Shown here: positions 35,193 to 44,100 of the stretch, one piece after another | Position numbering within the stretch: position 1 is the stretch's first letter | Layout of the letters: every line of letters starts with the position of its first letter | DNA from: Scatocola faecipullorum | GTDB taxonomy: Bacteria; Pseudomonadota; Alphaproteobacteria; RF32; CAG-239 | Direction: 5' to 3' | Length of the DNA: 55,972 bases | Assembly (NCBI GenBank): GCA_018714685.1 | Contig: DVNC01000037.1 | Location: 1-55,972, forward strand | Made by a program: the position numbers and the translations under genes | The notes under the pieces: model-generated | Database searches by the model: none | What the model was told of the DNA's origin: nothing | The model's input: only the letters and a program-made list of their open reading frames with translations

Positions 35193-35522
35193 ATGTTATC
35201 AGAAGAAGATTTTAAAAACGCCATTGCAACGGCAATTCGCAAGATGAGAAATGCCGAAAAGAAATCCTGTGAGGAATTGGCTGCGCACAGTGATATTGAT
35301 TATTCATCGTTGAATCTGATTGAAAATGGAAAGCAGTCGCCCAAAGCCTATACCTTATACAAAATCCTTTTGTCTCTTGGGATAGACATCTGTGCAGTTA
35401 TCTCTAAAGAAGGAAACCGAATCAAAGAACCTGAAGAAATTTTAATCAGTAAAATCTCTCATTTAAATGATAAACAGCAGGAAATTTTATTAAAGTTTTT
35501 AAACGAGTTCATCCGTTCATAA
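35193..35522 (+). CDS. XRE-family helix-turn-helix regulator
   Basis: 109-residue DNA-binding protein. The helix-turn-helix is CEELAAHSDIDYSSLNLIENGK (about residues 26-47) followed by TLYKILLSLGIDI, the usual Xre/Cro pattern. It is divergently transcribed from the four-gene operon with 143 bases between the starts, so it probably controls that operon and itself. Confidence 0.85.
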   Translation: MLSEEDFKNAIATAIRKMRNAEKKSCEELAAHSDIDYSSLNLIENGKQSPKAYTLYKILLSLGIDICAVISKEGNRIKEPEEILISKISHLNDKQQEILLKFLNEFIRS

Positions 35523-35524
35523 TA

Positions 35525-35557
35525 CAAAAAACTCCGCATTCAAAATGCGGAGTTTTT
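35525..35557. terminator. Bidirectional terminator between XRE gene and terminase
   Basis: AAAAACTCCGCATT pairs with AATGCGGAGTTTTT. It serves the plus-strand XRE gene and the minus-strand terminase gene, which ends two bases later. Confidence 0.85.
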
Positions 35558-35558
35558 C

Positions 35559-37091
35559 TTAGCGCCTATATGCGCGTCCTAGTTTCGGATTTCTCATAGG
35601 ATGAGGGCGAGAAGTATTGCGCCCGACATAATATCCATCTCGTATACTTAACCCCGTAGCGGCATAATGTGAAATATACGGAGCTTCCGTATGCTCGGAC
35701 AAATACAGAACTGCTTGGCTAAAAGCATCGCATAAATCTTTAAACGCACATTGCGGAAAAGTTAGCAATTCATCAAAAAATATCTCAAAATTATTGCCGT
35801 AAACAGTGGGAAAAGAACAATTTCCGTTTTGAATATGAACTGAAGCTGCGCCAAACCTGACTTCTTTATCTTTGCTAGGCTGAATAGAAACAACGTCTAT
35901 ATCACGGCGACATTGTAATGACTGTATAAGCTGAGTTCCCGATGATTTGTCTTCAATCAACAATTTAACCGGAAGATTATACTTACTTTTTGTCTGTTCA
36001 AAGGAGAGAACAGCCTTTTGTAACAATTCTGGAAAAGCAAAACGTCCGCGAAAACAATCCAACATCTGCCACTTATTATTATAGTCAATCCCGATAATCA
36101 CGCAGGCTGAATAGGCATTGTTATCACCGCATTTACTGGCTGTATCCCATGATATAATCAGTTCTTTCATAGGATTCGCTATCTCCGAATAATATTTTAG
36201 CCACTCTTTTTTTACCAAATTCCCCTGCGGAGATATGGGCATCTGCTGATATTGCGCACAAAAATGATACTCGCCGCTGTTAAGCTTAATATCTTGGAGA
36301 ATTTCTAAATCCTCTCTTTCAGGATGCAAAGCCTCTCCTTTCTGGCGTATTATCGTCTTATATCCACCCAAAGGGGTTTTAATTTTCCATATCTCATCTT
36401 CCGTTGCAATTGCCGGAATTTTAATATGTCTGATATCCGGAGAACGGTTCAGAATATGCCCGCATAAATCATCCAAATGCAACCGTTGCATAATCAGTAG
36501 AATTTTTCCTGTGCGTTTATCATTTAAGCGCGAATAAAGCGTATTGCCGTACCAATCATTAACTTTTTTACGCTGAACATCTGATAATGCGTCTGTGGGT
36601 TTTATCGGATCATCAATAATTATCCAGTCTGCACCGCGCCCCGTCAAAGTACCGCCAACCGAAGTGGCATACCTCCCACCGCCTGCTGTTGTCTGAAAAT
36701 CATTAACTGCAGTTTTGTCAACAGAAAGTGCTGCTCGGGAAAACAAATCGCGATACCAAGAACTGCTCATCACGGCGCGGCATTGTCCCGCCAATGTTTC
36801 CGCCAGTTCATCATTATAACTGACGCAAATTATATTTGCCTTGGGATCATGTCCGAGAATAAAAGCCGGTAAAGCAACCGAACAAATTATAGATTTTAGA
36901 TTCCTTGGCGGAATATTGATAATCAGCCGCAGATTCTTACCGCTCATCATATCTTCAAGCTCCTGACAAATATAATCTATGTGCCAGTTGCTTTTAAACT
37001 CGCTGTTTGAAACTTCTTGAAAACACTTTTCAACAAAGCTCGCAAAATGCCAGCGCAATATTGCCTGTAAATCAGCCAAAGAAGATGTCAT
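35559..37091 (-). CDS. Phage terminase large subunit
   Basis: 510-residue packaging motor. The ATPase part has a Walker A variant in IINIPPRNLKSIICS (about residue 60), Walker B WIIIDDP (about 155), and GKILLIMQRLH. The nuclease part has the acidic residues in ISWDTASK and LLIEDKSSGT. The start overlaps the adjacent gene by 20 bases. The lack of portal, capsid and tail genes suggests a satellite or remnant, not a full prophage. Confidence 0.9.
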   Translation of the reverse strand: MTSSLADLQAILRWHFASFVEKCFQEVSNSEFKSNWHIDYICQELEDMMSGKNLRLIINIPPRNLKSIICSVALPAFILGHDPKANIICVSYNDELAETLAGQCRAVMSSSWYRDLFSRAALSVDKTAVNDFQTTAGGGRYATSVGGTLTGRGADWIIIDDPIKPTDALSDVQRKKVNDWYGNTLYSRLNDKRTGKILLIMQRLHLDDLCGHILNRSPDIRHIKIPAIATEDEIWKIKTPLGGYKTIIRQKGEALHPEREDLEILQDIKLNSGEYHFCAQYQQMPISPQGNLVKKEWLKYYSEIANPMKELIISWDTASKCGDNNAYSACVIIGIDYNNKWQMLDCFRGRFAFPELLQKAVLSFEQTKSKYNLPVKLLIEDKSSGTQLIQSLQCRRDIDVVSIQPSKDKEVRFGAASVHIQNGNCSFPTVYGNNFEIFFDELLTFPQCAFKDLCDAFSQAVLYLSEHTEAPYISHYAATGLSIRDGYYVGRNTSRPHPMRNPKLGRAYRR

Positions 37092-37398
37092 TAATCATCT
37101 CCATTAAAAATTCATCCTCATCTAAACCAGCCTCTTTTCTGGCTTCATTAGCGTCTAACCAAAGATTTTGTTTCAAAGAATCACTCATAGAGAACTTTTG
37201 AGTTGTCGCAACAGAAAGATTAATAATTTTCTTTTTTGCATCTGCGGAATAAGAAGCTGCCTTTTTTCCGAAAAAATGCTGATTTAACTTTTCAGCGCAT
37301 TCTTTACAAATTGCTTTATCTTTAGGCGCTAAGCTAAACTGATTTGTCGCAGCGCTTAATAAGTGTATAACTATTTTCATTACATCTCTGTCAGTCAT
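37072..37398 (-). CDS. Unknown protein of the terminase module
   Basis: 108-residue protein starting MTDRDVMKIV with GAGGAG upstream. It has a CKEC pair near residue 31 and is helical by composition, with an acidic C-terminus (EAGLDEDEFLMEMIND). It sits between the DUF5681 protein and terminase; overlaps on both sides indicate one operon. No family recognised. It might be a small terminase or adaptor. Confidence 0.65.
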   Translation of the reverse strand: MTDRDVMKIVIHLLSAATNQFSLAPKDKAICKECAEKLNQHFFGKKAASYSADAKKKIINLSVATTQKFSMSDSLKQNLWLDANEARKEAGLDEDEFLMEMINDIFFG

Positions 37399-37765
37399 GA
37401 TTTTTCTCCTCATTAATTTTTTTAATAAAATTTTCAACAATACTTTGGTCGCTAGAACTCAAGGCTTTCAAAGCCTGTTGTTTTTCTTCTTCCTTAAGAT
37501 CAATTTGCAACAAATAGGGAAAAAGCGCGGCAATAGCCTTAATCTCACCTTTTACGGCCGCATTGACCAGCTGAGTTAACATCGCAAGTTTCTTAGATAT
37601 TTTTACTTGCTTACCGTCTTGAGTGATTGTAATTTTTTGTTCCAAAACATCGTTCAGCAGTTTTAACGTATTACAGGAACCTTTCGGCCGACCTTTGGCG
37701 TTGCCTGATTTTCCCTTTTGAAAACGACTATGCAAAGGAGGTTTTCCATACCCAACATCAGACAT
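37391..37765 (-). CDS. DUF5681 domain protein (small-terminase-like)
   Basis: 124-residue protein. The N-terminus YGKPPLHSRFQKGKSGNAKGRPKGS is the DUF5681 signature, basic and rich in glycine, found beside terminases. AAGGAG lies upstream of the ATG at 37765. It overlaps the methyltransferase gene by eight bases and the next gene by eight bases. Confidence 0.88.
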   Translation of the reverse strand: MSDVGYGKPPLHSRFQKGKSGNAKGRPKGSCNTLKLLNDVLEQKITITQDGKQVKISKKLAMLTQLVNAAVKGEIKAIAALFPYLLQIDLKEEEKQQALKALSSSDQSIVENFIKKINEEKNHD

Positions 37766-39083
37766 TTTTCTTCTCCTTAAGCAATTCGTTGTAAGGTTTA
37801 CCGTCATCTTTGCGCACCGCCCATACTCCGGTTAATTCATGGTATCGGCGGATAATCGTGTCGACATACAAGGGCTCATACTCGATTCCATAACAAACGC
37901 GTCCGGCCTTTTCTGCCGCAATCAGTGTTGTTCCACTGCCGAGAAACGCGTCCAGCACAATATCACCGCGTTTAGAAACATCCAAAATTGCGTCGCGGAC
38001 TAATTCCACAGGCTTAACGGTTGGATGCATTTTGAGATTTTTCTGTTCGGAACCAAAACTGTTAACACCGGCATAATGCCAAACATTCGTTCGATAGCGC
38101 CCATGCTTGCCTAACTCTACATTATTGACATGAGAACCTTTGCCATTCTGAAAAACGAAAATCAGCTCATGCTGAGATCGGTAAAAACTACCCATGCCAC
38201 CGTTTTTCTTGCACCAAACCACCATATTCAGCATTTTGGGATAGATATCCCTCGCTGCTGAAGTAAGCTCGTATATATGCCGCCAATCCATGCAAACATA
38301 ATGAATGGAATTTTCAGCAGAATATTTGGCTATATTCGCCATTGATGTTTTCAAAAACGAAATAAATTCAGCCTCATTCATCTCACCAGAGGCAAAAGCA
38401 AACTCGTTATGTTTTGTCTGACCAGCACCACAAACATGTCCTTGAATTTTCACATTAAATGGTGGGTCTATGAAGACCATATTGGCTTTAACGTCTTTAA
38501 ACAAACGCGGATATATTTCCTCTTGCAGTGAATCCCCACAAATAACTTTATGCTTTCCCAGAAGCCAGACATCGCCGTGTTGACTGACTATTTCATTTTC
38601 CGGCACATACGGAACGGAATTAAGTTTTTCATCCGCTTTTTCGTTAGGTTTATTATCGGCCAAAAGAACATCTATCTCCTTGAAATCAAACCCGGTAATA
38701 TCCAGATTCAATTCATCTTCAAGATTCAGAGCCAGTTTCTCAATTTCTGAAAATTCAAGCTTTAACAAATCCGTATCCCATCGACCATTCTCCGATAATT
38801 TATTGTCTGCTATGCGATAAGCCCGTTTTTCCGCTTCAGAAAGGTGTATGAGACGAACTATCGGAACTGCTTCCAGTTTCAACAGTCTTGCGGCCAACAA
38901 ACGACCATGACCGGCAATTACCTCTGATCTTTCATCAACCAAAATAGGATTATTAAAACCAAATCTTTCAATCGATTTAGCAATTTGCTGAATTTGTTTC
39001 TCGTCATGAACCTTAGGATTTCCTTCATAAGGGTTAAGATTTTCCAAGGCTGTATATTCAATTTTTATATACATATCAGACAT
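37758..39083 (-). CDS. ParB-fused site-specific DNA methyltransferase
   Basis: 441-residue protein. A ParB/Spo0J-like nuclease domain occupies residues 8-100 (GNPKVHDEKQIQQIAKSIERFGF, VIAGHGRLLAARLL). The beta-class methyltransferase follows, with DPPF near residue 206 (IDPPFNV) and the SAM motif AFLGSGTT near residue 393. This fusion is common in alphaproteobacterial phages and satellites, where it methylates element or host DNA. No matching restriction enzyme gene is adjacent. Confidence 0.93.
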   Translation of the reverse strand: MSDMYIKIEYTALENLNPYEGNPKVHDEKQIQQIAKSIERFGFNNPILVDERSEVIAGHGRLLAARLLKLEAVPIVRLIHLSEAEKRAYRIADNKLSENGRWDTDLLKLEFSEIEKLALNLEDELNLDITGFDFKEIDVLLADNKPNEKADEKLNSVPYVPENEIVSQHGDVWLLGKHKVICGDSLQEEIYPRLFKDVKANMVFIDPPFNVKIQGHVCGAGQTKHNEFAFASGEMNEAEFISFLKTSMANIAKYSAENSIHYVCMDWRHIYELTSAARDIYPKMLNMVVWCKKNGGMGSFYRSQHELIFVFQNGKGSHVNNVELGKHGRYRTNVWHYAGVNSFGSEQKNLKMHPTVKPVELVRDAILDVSKRGDIVLDAFLGSGTTLIAAEKAGRVCYGIEYEPLYVDTIIRRYHELTGVWAVRKDDGKPYNELLKEKKNV

Positions 39084-39276
39084 ACTTTTTCTCCTTTATT
39101 TCAATTTAAACAGATTCCTCCTCAAACGGAGGATTGTATATAATATACAAAAATCAAACTCGAGATTTATCATTAAAAATCAAAGGCTTGGAGAAACCAA
39201 GCTATTAGGCTTGACTTCCTTAAAACAGTAAGCGTTGCTTTACTTGGAAAATATATAAAAAACAAGGAGTTGACCG

Positions 39277-39729
39277 ATGAGAAAGAAGATTTATCTGCCG
39301 AAAAGCGCTGAAGAATTAAAAAAACTAAGTCACCAGAGACAAGCTGAACTATGGGCACGGTATCATAACAGTCCTTATGAACGGCAGTTTCGCGCGCTGT
39401 GGTATTATATCGCCTGTGAAAATGCCAATCTCAAGATTGAACGCAAACACCTGACTAAGCTGGAAAAATACTCCGAAAACCCCGATGAGTGTATGGTTAA
39501 GGTTTATAAGACCAAATACAATCTGCATCCCAGCACCGAAATCATCAAAACCTATCACGACCGACAATATAAGGTTACTATCGCCGAAATGGATGATTTT
39601 ATCTACAATGGGCAGCATTATAAAACACTGTCTGCCATTGCCAAAGAAATCTGCGGTATAAAAGTTTCCGGTTATGACTTCTTCGGATTAAATAACAAAC
39701 GAGCATTAAAGGAGGCAGCTCATGGCTAG
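39277..39729 (+). CDS. DUF2924 protein, recombinase partner
   Basis: 150-residue protein. Its first half reads LSHQRQAELWARYHNSPYERQFRALWYYIAC, as in DUF2924, and the last part (YKTLSAIAKEICGIKVSGYDFFGL) is the usual domain ending. Such genes sit directly before large serine recombinases; here the last eight bases overlap the recombinase start. AAGGAG precedes the ATG. Possibly a directionality or DNA-binding accessory factor. Confidence 0.83.
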   Translation: MRKKIYLPKSAEELKKLSHQRQAELWARYHNSPYERQFRALWYYIACENANLKIERKHLTKLEKYSENPDECMVKVYKTKYNLHPSTEIIKTYHDRQYKVTIAEMDDFIYNGQHYKTLSAIAKEICGIKVSGYDFFGLNNKRALKEAAHG

Positions 39730-41353
39730 AGTAAACTGCGCCGTCTATGTCCGCAAATCTACAGAAAAAGGCTTGGAGCTTGAGTTTAACTCCCTGCATA
39801 ATCAGGAAGACGCCTGCCGGAGTTACATTATGTCTCAAGCCTTTAACAACTGGGAATATTTCAAAACCTATACCGATGGCGGCATATCCGGCGGCACCAT
39901 GGAGCGTCCGGCTCTAAAACAAATGCTTGAGGATATTCGCCGCGGATTAATTCAAACGGTGGTGGTTTATAAGGTTGACCGCTTATCGCGCTCCATTATG
40001 GACTTTCATAATATGATGAAGGAGTTTGATAAATACGGTTGCAGCTTTGTTTCGATCACACAGGCATTTGATACCTCAACCTCCATGGGCAAGCTGACCT
40101 TAAATATGCTGCTGTCCTTTGCCCAATTCGAGCGAGAGGTCTCCTCGGAGCGTGTCCGTGATAAAATCCGCGCCAGTAAAGCCAAAGGCTTATGGACGGG
40201 CGGCGTCCCCAAACTTGGTTATGATATTATAGATAAAAAACTGGTTATAAATTCAATAGAAGCTGAACAGGTAAAAGATATTTTTGAAAGCTATTTAAAA
40301 TGTGAATCTTTGGCAGAACTTGAAACCTTTGTCCAAACCAAAGGAATTACCCATAAACATTGGATTACTAATAAAGGTGTTGAGAAAGGCGGAAAACCAT
40401 TAAAAACATCGGCATTACATAGGTTATTGCATGAAAAAATATATTTAGGTTTAATTGAAAACAAGAAAACAGGACAAACTTTCAAAGGACACCATCAAGC
40501 AATTATCTCCAAAGAATTATGGGAGCAGGTACAAAATAAGCTGAAAGAAAATGATAAATGCAAAAATTCCAATCATGTACCAAATAATAATTTACTTACC
40601 GGAAAGCTGTTTAACACAGAAGGAACCGCCTTTGGCAACCAAGCAAACAGCAAAAAGAAAAGTACAAAACGCTATTATTACGCAATAAAAGGTTTATTTC
40701 TGCCGACAGAGCAAATTGATAAACTTACAAAAGAAGCAATAAGCGAAATTCTTGACAGCAATCTCAATGGAATAAACAAAGACAGTTCACTTGCTTTAAA
40801 GTTAATAAATTTTGCAGATATGGACTATTTAAAGCAGCGCAACTTTATCCGTAACTTTGTTAACAAAATAATTTATCAAAAAGATCGCTTAACATTCTTT
40901 TTTAACACCGATCCTTTAATTCTATCAGCTTATACTGGCAATGCGTTAAACGAAAATAACAATCCATTAGACTTTATAGCCGACAATACCAACAATCAAA
41001 TCATCTATGAAAAACAAGTGATTATTAATCGCGGATTATCAAGCAATATCTATAATGCCGGAAAAGTCGGACTGATGAGTGTTAATGATAACAACCACCT
41101 CATCGTCAGAGCCTTTGCCTATGCTTGGCGATATAAAAAACTTTATGAGAAAGGCGTCAGAATGGAAGAGATTATGAAACAGGAGAAAATGACTAAGCGT
41201 ACAATTTACAAATATCTCAACCTCGCTTACCTCTCGCCAAGAATAGTCAATCAACTCCTTAACGGTACTCTAACAATCAACCTGCAAACCCTCTTCGATA
41301 TCGCCTCTAAAAACCTAAGCTTTGACGAACAAGAAAAGATGTTATCTATTTAA
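39722..41353 (+). CDS. Large serine recombinase
   Basis: 543-residue site-specific integrase. The resolvase-like catalytic domain begins AVYVRKSTEKG, with nucleophile Ser13, then LIQTVVVYKVDRLSRS and the FDTSTSMGKLTLNMLLSFAQFERE helix. The recombinase domain (about residues 160-290) and a zinc-type region follow, though few Cys are present. The C-terminus includes a helix-turn-helix-like stretch (MTKRTIYKYLNLAYLSPRIV). It probably inserts and excises the island. Confidence 0.93.
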   Translation: MARVNCAVYVRKSTEKGLELEFNSLHNQEDACRSYIMSQAFNNWEYFKTYTDGGISGGTMERPALKQMLEDIRRGLIQTVVVYKVDRLSRSIMDFHNMMKEFDKYGCSFVSITQAFDTSTSMGKLTLNMLLSFAQFEREVSSERVRDKIRASKAKGLWTGGVPKLGYDIIDKKLVINSIEAEQVKDIFESYLKCESLAELETFVQTKGITHKHWITNKGVEKGGKPLKTSALHRLLHEKIYLGLIENKKTGQTFKGHHQAIISKELWEQVQNKLKENDKCKNSNHVPNNNLLTGKLFNTEGTAFGNQANSKKKSTKRYYYAIKGLFLPTEQIDKLTKEAISEILDSNLNGINKDSSLALKLINFADMDYLKQRNFIRNFVNKIIYQKDRLTFFFNTDPLILSAYTGNALNENNNPLDFIADNTNNQIIYEKQVIINRGLSSNIYNAGKVGLMSVNDNNHLIVRAFAYAWRYKKLYEKGVRMEEIMKQEKMTKRTIYKYLNLAYLSPRIVNQLLNGTLTINLQTLFDIASKNLSFDEQEKMLSI

Positions 41354-41421
41354 TAGCTTAATTTACATTAAAAATTTTTCAGAATATCATTCATTATAAT
41401 AATAAATTAGTGGATCCTATA

Positions 41422-42054
41422 ATGAGTGAAATACAACAAGAATATTATAAACAGCTTCAAAAGCAGCTAAAAATTATGTGTAGCGCAACTATTCATGCGC
41501 TAATTGACACTTATATGCTTATGTTTCCTGAGGCGTACAAACACGAAAACAAAAATACCTTTATGTTCCGATATACTTTTTATGCGTTTCAGCAAAGAGC
41601 TATGCTTTCCGTTAGAAAACTAATTGAGCCCTCTGGTAAAAATAAAACTACAATTGATTCGATTGTAAAATTAGCAACAAAACCAGATTTTTCATTTTTA
41701 TCAGAACAAGAAAAAACAGCATTAAAAGCTGATTACGATGTACTATTCAATTCAGAAGAAACAAAAAGGATAAAAGAATTTCGGGATGCTTTGTGCCATA
41801 ATCTATTAGATGGCGATAAAGCAATGTATTATTATAATGATTTTATGTTCATAGTTAGCGGATCAATCCACATTCTTGAACAACTATACCTTATTGTTAT
41901 GTCATCATTACCAACATTCTTTACAGAAGCCCGTAATATTGCAGAATACTTAGCTGCGAATTACTGGAAAGCACTCGATACTGCAGCAAAAAACTCTAAC
42001 AACAATCACGATATAAATGCTAAATTACAGAAGCTTCTCGATGGTGAATTTTAA
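41422..42054 (+). CDS. HEPN-motif protein (AbiU2-like)
   Basis: 210-residue, mostly helical protein. RDALCH (residues 121-126) fits the HEPN ribonuclease motif R-x4-H with an acidic residue after the Arg. The surroundings (FRDALCHNLLDGD) resemble HEPN/AbiU2 proteins, which act in abortive infection or toxin-antitoxin pairs. No partner nucleotidyltransferase gene is adjacent. The start may be ATG 41422 or GTG 41410. It is the last gene before the chromosomal tRNA-Ser, so it is probably island cargo. Confidence 0.6.
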   Translation: MSEIQQEYYKQLQKQLKIMCSATIHALIDTYMLMFPEAYKHENKNTFMFRYTFYAFQQRAMLSVRKLIEPSGKNKTTIDSIVKLATKPDFSFLSEQEKTALKADYDVLFNSEETKRIKEFRDALCHNLLDGDKAMYYYNDFMFIVSGSIHILEQLYLIVMSSLPTFFTEARNIAEYLAANYWKALDTAAKNSNNNHDINAKLQKLLDGEF

Positions 42055-42190
42055 GGTCTGAAGTGACTTTGCAAAAATCGGCAATGTATGTAAGTGCCAA
42101 AAATTTTGCATCTTCCAACATAAAACGAGCTTACCATAGTCAATTCAGCGATGTCAACCGCCAGCAAAGCCCATGTTTCCGCCGGATACG

Positions 42191-42222
42191 AAAAAAGACG
42201 CTTTACCCTAGCGTCTTTTTAA
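42191..42222 (-). terminator. Terminator of tRNA-Ser
   Basis: AAAAAGACGC pairs with GCGTCTTTTT; the minus-strand side ends in a T-run and lies just after the tRNA 3' end. Confidence 0.85.
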
Positions 42223-42228
42223 TCAAAA

Positions 42229-42320
42229 TGGCGGATGAGGAGGGATTTGAACCCCCGATACGGGTCACCCCGTATAAACGATTTCGAGTCGCTCGCATTC
42301 AGCCTCTCTGCCACTCATCC
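42229..42320 (-). tRNA. tRNA-Ser (CGA)
   Basis: The 92-base reverse complement has acceptor GGATGAG, a long variable arm (ACGGGGTGACCCGT), T-loop GGTTCAAATCC and encoded CCA. The anticodon loop CTCGAAA gives anticodon CGA. Confidence 0.93.
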
Positions 42321-42365
42321 GTAATACCACCTTTTAATATCGACAATTGTGATATTTTGCAAGCA

Positions 42366-42965
42366 TTATTTAAAAACTTTTACTCTTTTTTCGATTGGCT
42401 CAAAAGTTTTTTCCCCTGCCGGAGCCTCACGACTGCCGACCGGCATCTGACTGATAAGTTTCCACGAGGCCGGAAGTTTCCATTCTGCCGCAACCGCGTC
42501 ATCAATCAGAGGATTATAGTGCTGCAAACTGGCACCGGCTCCTTCATTTTCCAAAGCCGCCCAAACCATATACTGCAACATACCGCTCGACTGCAAAGAC
42601 CACAAAGGAAAATTGTCGGCATACAAAGGAAAATTCCTTTGCAGATTCGCCACAACATCCTGATCTTCAAAAAACAAAACCGTAGCATACCCCTTGGCAA
42701 AAGAAGCAATCTTTTCTTCCGTTGCGGCAAATTTATCCGCCGGCACAATCCTTTGCAGCGTTTCTTTGACAATTTCCCACAAGCGCTGATGATTTTTCTT
42801 AAACAGAACAACCACCCGTCCCGACTGCGAATTAAAAGCCGACGGACAATATTTAACCATATGGTTAACCAAAGATACGATCTTTTCCTCAGAAACAGCC
42901 TCATGATTCCCCAAACCATAAATCGAACGCCGGTTCTCAATCGCTTCGTAAAAATTATTTTTCAT
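42366..42965 (-). CDS. Nitroreductase family protein
   Basis: 199-residue FMN-dependent oxidoreductase of the Frm2/YhbE-like nitroreductase branch. The N-terminal RRSIYGLG and PSAFNSQSGRVVVL patterns fit the FMN site, and GAGASLQHYNPLID the C-terminal part. The start has only weak ribosome-site support. It is divergent from the outer-membrane barrel gene. Substrate unknown. Confidence 0.9.
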   Translation of the reverse strand: MKNNFYEAIENRRSIYGLGNHEAVSEEKIVSLVNHMVKYCPSAFNSQSGRVVVLFKKNHQRLWEIVKETLQRIVPADKFAATEEKIASFAKGYATVLFFEDQDVVANLQRNFPLYADNFPLWSLQSSGMLQYMVWAALENEGAGASLQHYNPLIDDAVAAEWKLPASWKLISQMPVGSREAPAGEKTFEPIEKRVKVFK

Positions 42966-43058
42966 ATCAGCCGCCTTTTCTTCAAAATTAAACTATATAT
43001 TAAAGTATTGGTTATATGATAACTTTTCAAGAATTAACCTCGTCGAAAATAAAAAGTC

Positions 43059-43087
43059 TTGATTTTGGCGTCAAATTCGTCTAAGAT
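43059..43087 (+). promoter_or_regulatory. Predicted promoter of the outer-membrane gene
   Basis: TTGATT (43059-43064), a 17-base spacer, TAAGAT (43082-43087), 34 bases before the ATG. Confidence 0.55.
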
Positions 43088-43120
43088 TAGACAAATTTTC
43101 GAAATAGAGAAGTTAGCAGG

Positions 43121-43681
43121 ATGATAAAAAAGTTAGCAATAACCGGTTTGGCTTGTGTTTGTTCCCTCTGCATTTCAGCGGAGGCTTTTGCTTACAGCAC
43201 TCGTTCAAAAATATACTTCGGAGCCGACTACGTCTATTCCGACATCAAATACAAAAACAACACCCTCTATGAAATGGATGACGGCTACAACGGTATCTCT
43301 CCGGTTATCGGTTTCAGTTCCTACGGCGTCGGACTCGAAGCCTGGTATATGTTTTCCGACAAAGCGGAAAACAAACACGGTTACGAATCCGAACTGACGG
43401 CCTACGGTGCCGACTTAGTCGGAGAAGCTCCGCTTTCCGAAAGCTTCTCGGTAATCGTCTCCATCGGTTTGGCCAAATATACCTTTAAAATCACTCAGCC
43501 CAACGGTTGGAAATATGACCAGGACGTTAACGGCCCGCGATTCGGTATCGGCCTGCAATATGAAATTATTCCGCACATCGCTTTAAGAACCATGTTCCAC
43601 TACACCTCCCTCAATTCCGGTTCAACCGACTTCTACGACGGCGTCAGTGAAGTATCCGGGGGCGTTCGTATCATCTTCTAA
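43121..43681 (+). CDS. Small outer-membrane beta-barrel protein
   Basis: 186-residue porin-family protein. The signal peptide ends at AEAFA (about residue 24). Alternating hydrophobic strands such as KIYFGADYVYSDI, GFSSYGVGLEAWYMF and FGIGLQYEIIPHIALRTMFHY suggest eight strands. The terminal residue is Phe (GGVRIIF), the signal for Bam-mediated insertion. It fits surface-exposed proteins found across alphaproteobacteria. Confidence 0.85.
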   Translation: MIKKLAITGLACVCSLCISAEAFAYSTRSKIYFGADYVYSDIKYKNNTLYEMDDGYNGISPVIGFSSYGVGLEAWYMFSDKAENKHGYESELTAYGADLVGEAPLSESFSVIVSIGLAKYTFKITQPNGWKYDQDVNGPRFGIGLQYEIIPHIALRTMFHYTSLNSGSTDFYDGVSEVSGGVRIIF

Positions 43682-43751
43682 TCAAATATCTAAAAAAGCG
43701 GCAACTTTTTTCCGCGGCTCTGTTCCGTTTTCCGTTAAAAAACAAAATTTT

Positions 43752-43783
43752 AAACAGCAGATAATTTATCTGCCGTTTTGTTT
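43752..43783 (+). terminator. Likely terminator of the outer-membrane gene
   Basis: GCAGATAA pairs with TTATCTGC, followed by a T-rich run (GTTTTGTTTT). About 70 bases after the stop. Confidence 0.55.
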
Positions 43784-43825
43784 TACCATGTTTATTATAT
43801 GGGAGAAAATGTAAGTATAAAAATA

Positions 43826-43877
43826 AAAAAGCCACCTTTACAAGGTGGTTTCGAATTGAAGTGGGCTGAAGGAAAGA
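43826..43877 (-). repeat. Remnant copy of tRNA-Gly 3' end and terminator
   Basis: This region repeats the hairpin CCACCTTTACAAGGTGG found at the real tRNA-Gly terminator (44072-44098), then a diverged copy of the tRNA 3' end (AATTGAAGTGGGCTGAAGGAA against AATTGGAGCGGGTGAAGGGA). The likeness ends there. A trace of past insertion or duplication at the tRNA-Gly locus. Confidence 0.6.
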
Positions 43878-44069
43878 AAACAATCCGGTGAATTGTTTTC
43901 TGACGACAGGCGAATGTTTGTTCGCTTGCAAACAAGCGAAAGCGATGTGCCGCAAGCACTACAAACAGAGTGCCCGCAGCGAGTTAGTGAATAAAATGAA
44001 CTTACGAGCCAGACAGGGATAATCCCGTCCGTTGAAAGCCAGCTATGCGGCTTGAAACGTCACCCGTAA

Positions 44070-44097
44070 AAAAAACCACCTTTACAAGGTGGTTTTG
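44070..44097 (-). terminator. Terminator of tRNA-Gly
   Basis: AAACCACCTT/AAGGTGGTTT hairpin with a T-run on the minus strand, three bases after the tRNA. Confidence 0.85.
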
Positions 44098-44100
44098 AAT

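Larger units (their letters stand above)
28910..42060. mobile_element. Mobile island with serine recombinase, terminase module and defence genes
   Basis: The region is clearly richer in A+T than both flanks and uses ATA, AGA and AAA codons heavily. It contains a large serine recombinase with its usual DUF2924 neighbour, terminase, DUF5681 and ParB-methyltransferase genes, but no capsid, portal or tail genes, plus CBASS and other probable defence cargo. Edges are estimated from composition; no attachment-site duplication was identified by eye. Confidence 0.6.
43682..44100. other. Gene-free stretch with duplicated tRNA-Gly flank
   Basis: No gene recognised in this 419-base stretch. It contains a probable terminator (43752-43783), a degenerate duplicate of the tRNA-Gly terminator and 3' end (43826-43877), then two hairpins (GAAAACAAT/ATTGTTTTC around 43877-43901 and TTCGCTTG/CAAGCGAA around 43920-43939), and the tRNA-Gly terminator. 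Confidence 0.5.

Noticed and set aside
28905..42234. Shared word ATGGCGG at both island sides as an attachment site
   Set aside because: Seven bases is within chance, and serine recombinases need only a two-base core, so no attachment site can be claimed.
42063..43019. 318-codon plus-strand open frame
   Set aside because: Runs antisense through tRNA-Ser and the nitroreductase gene.
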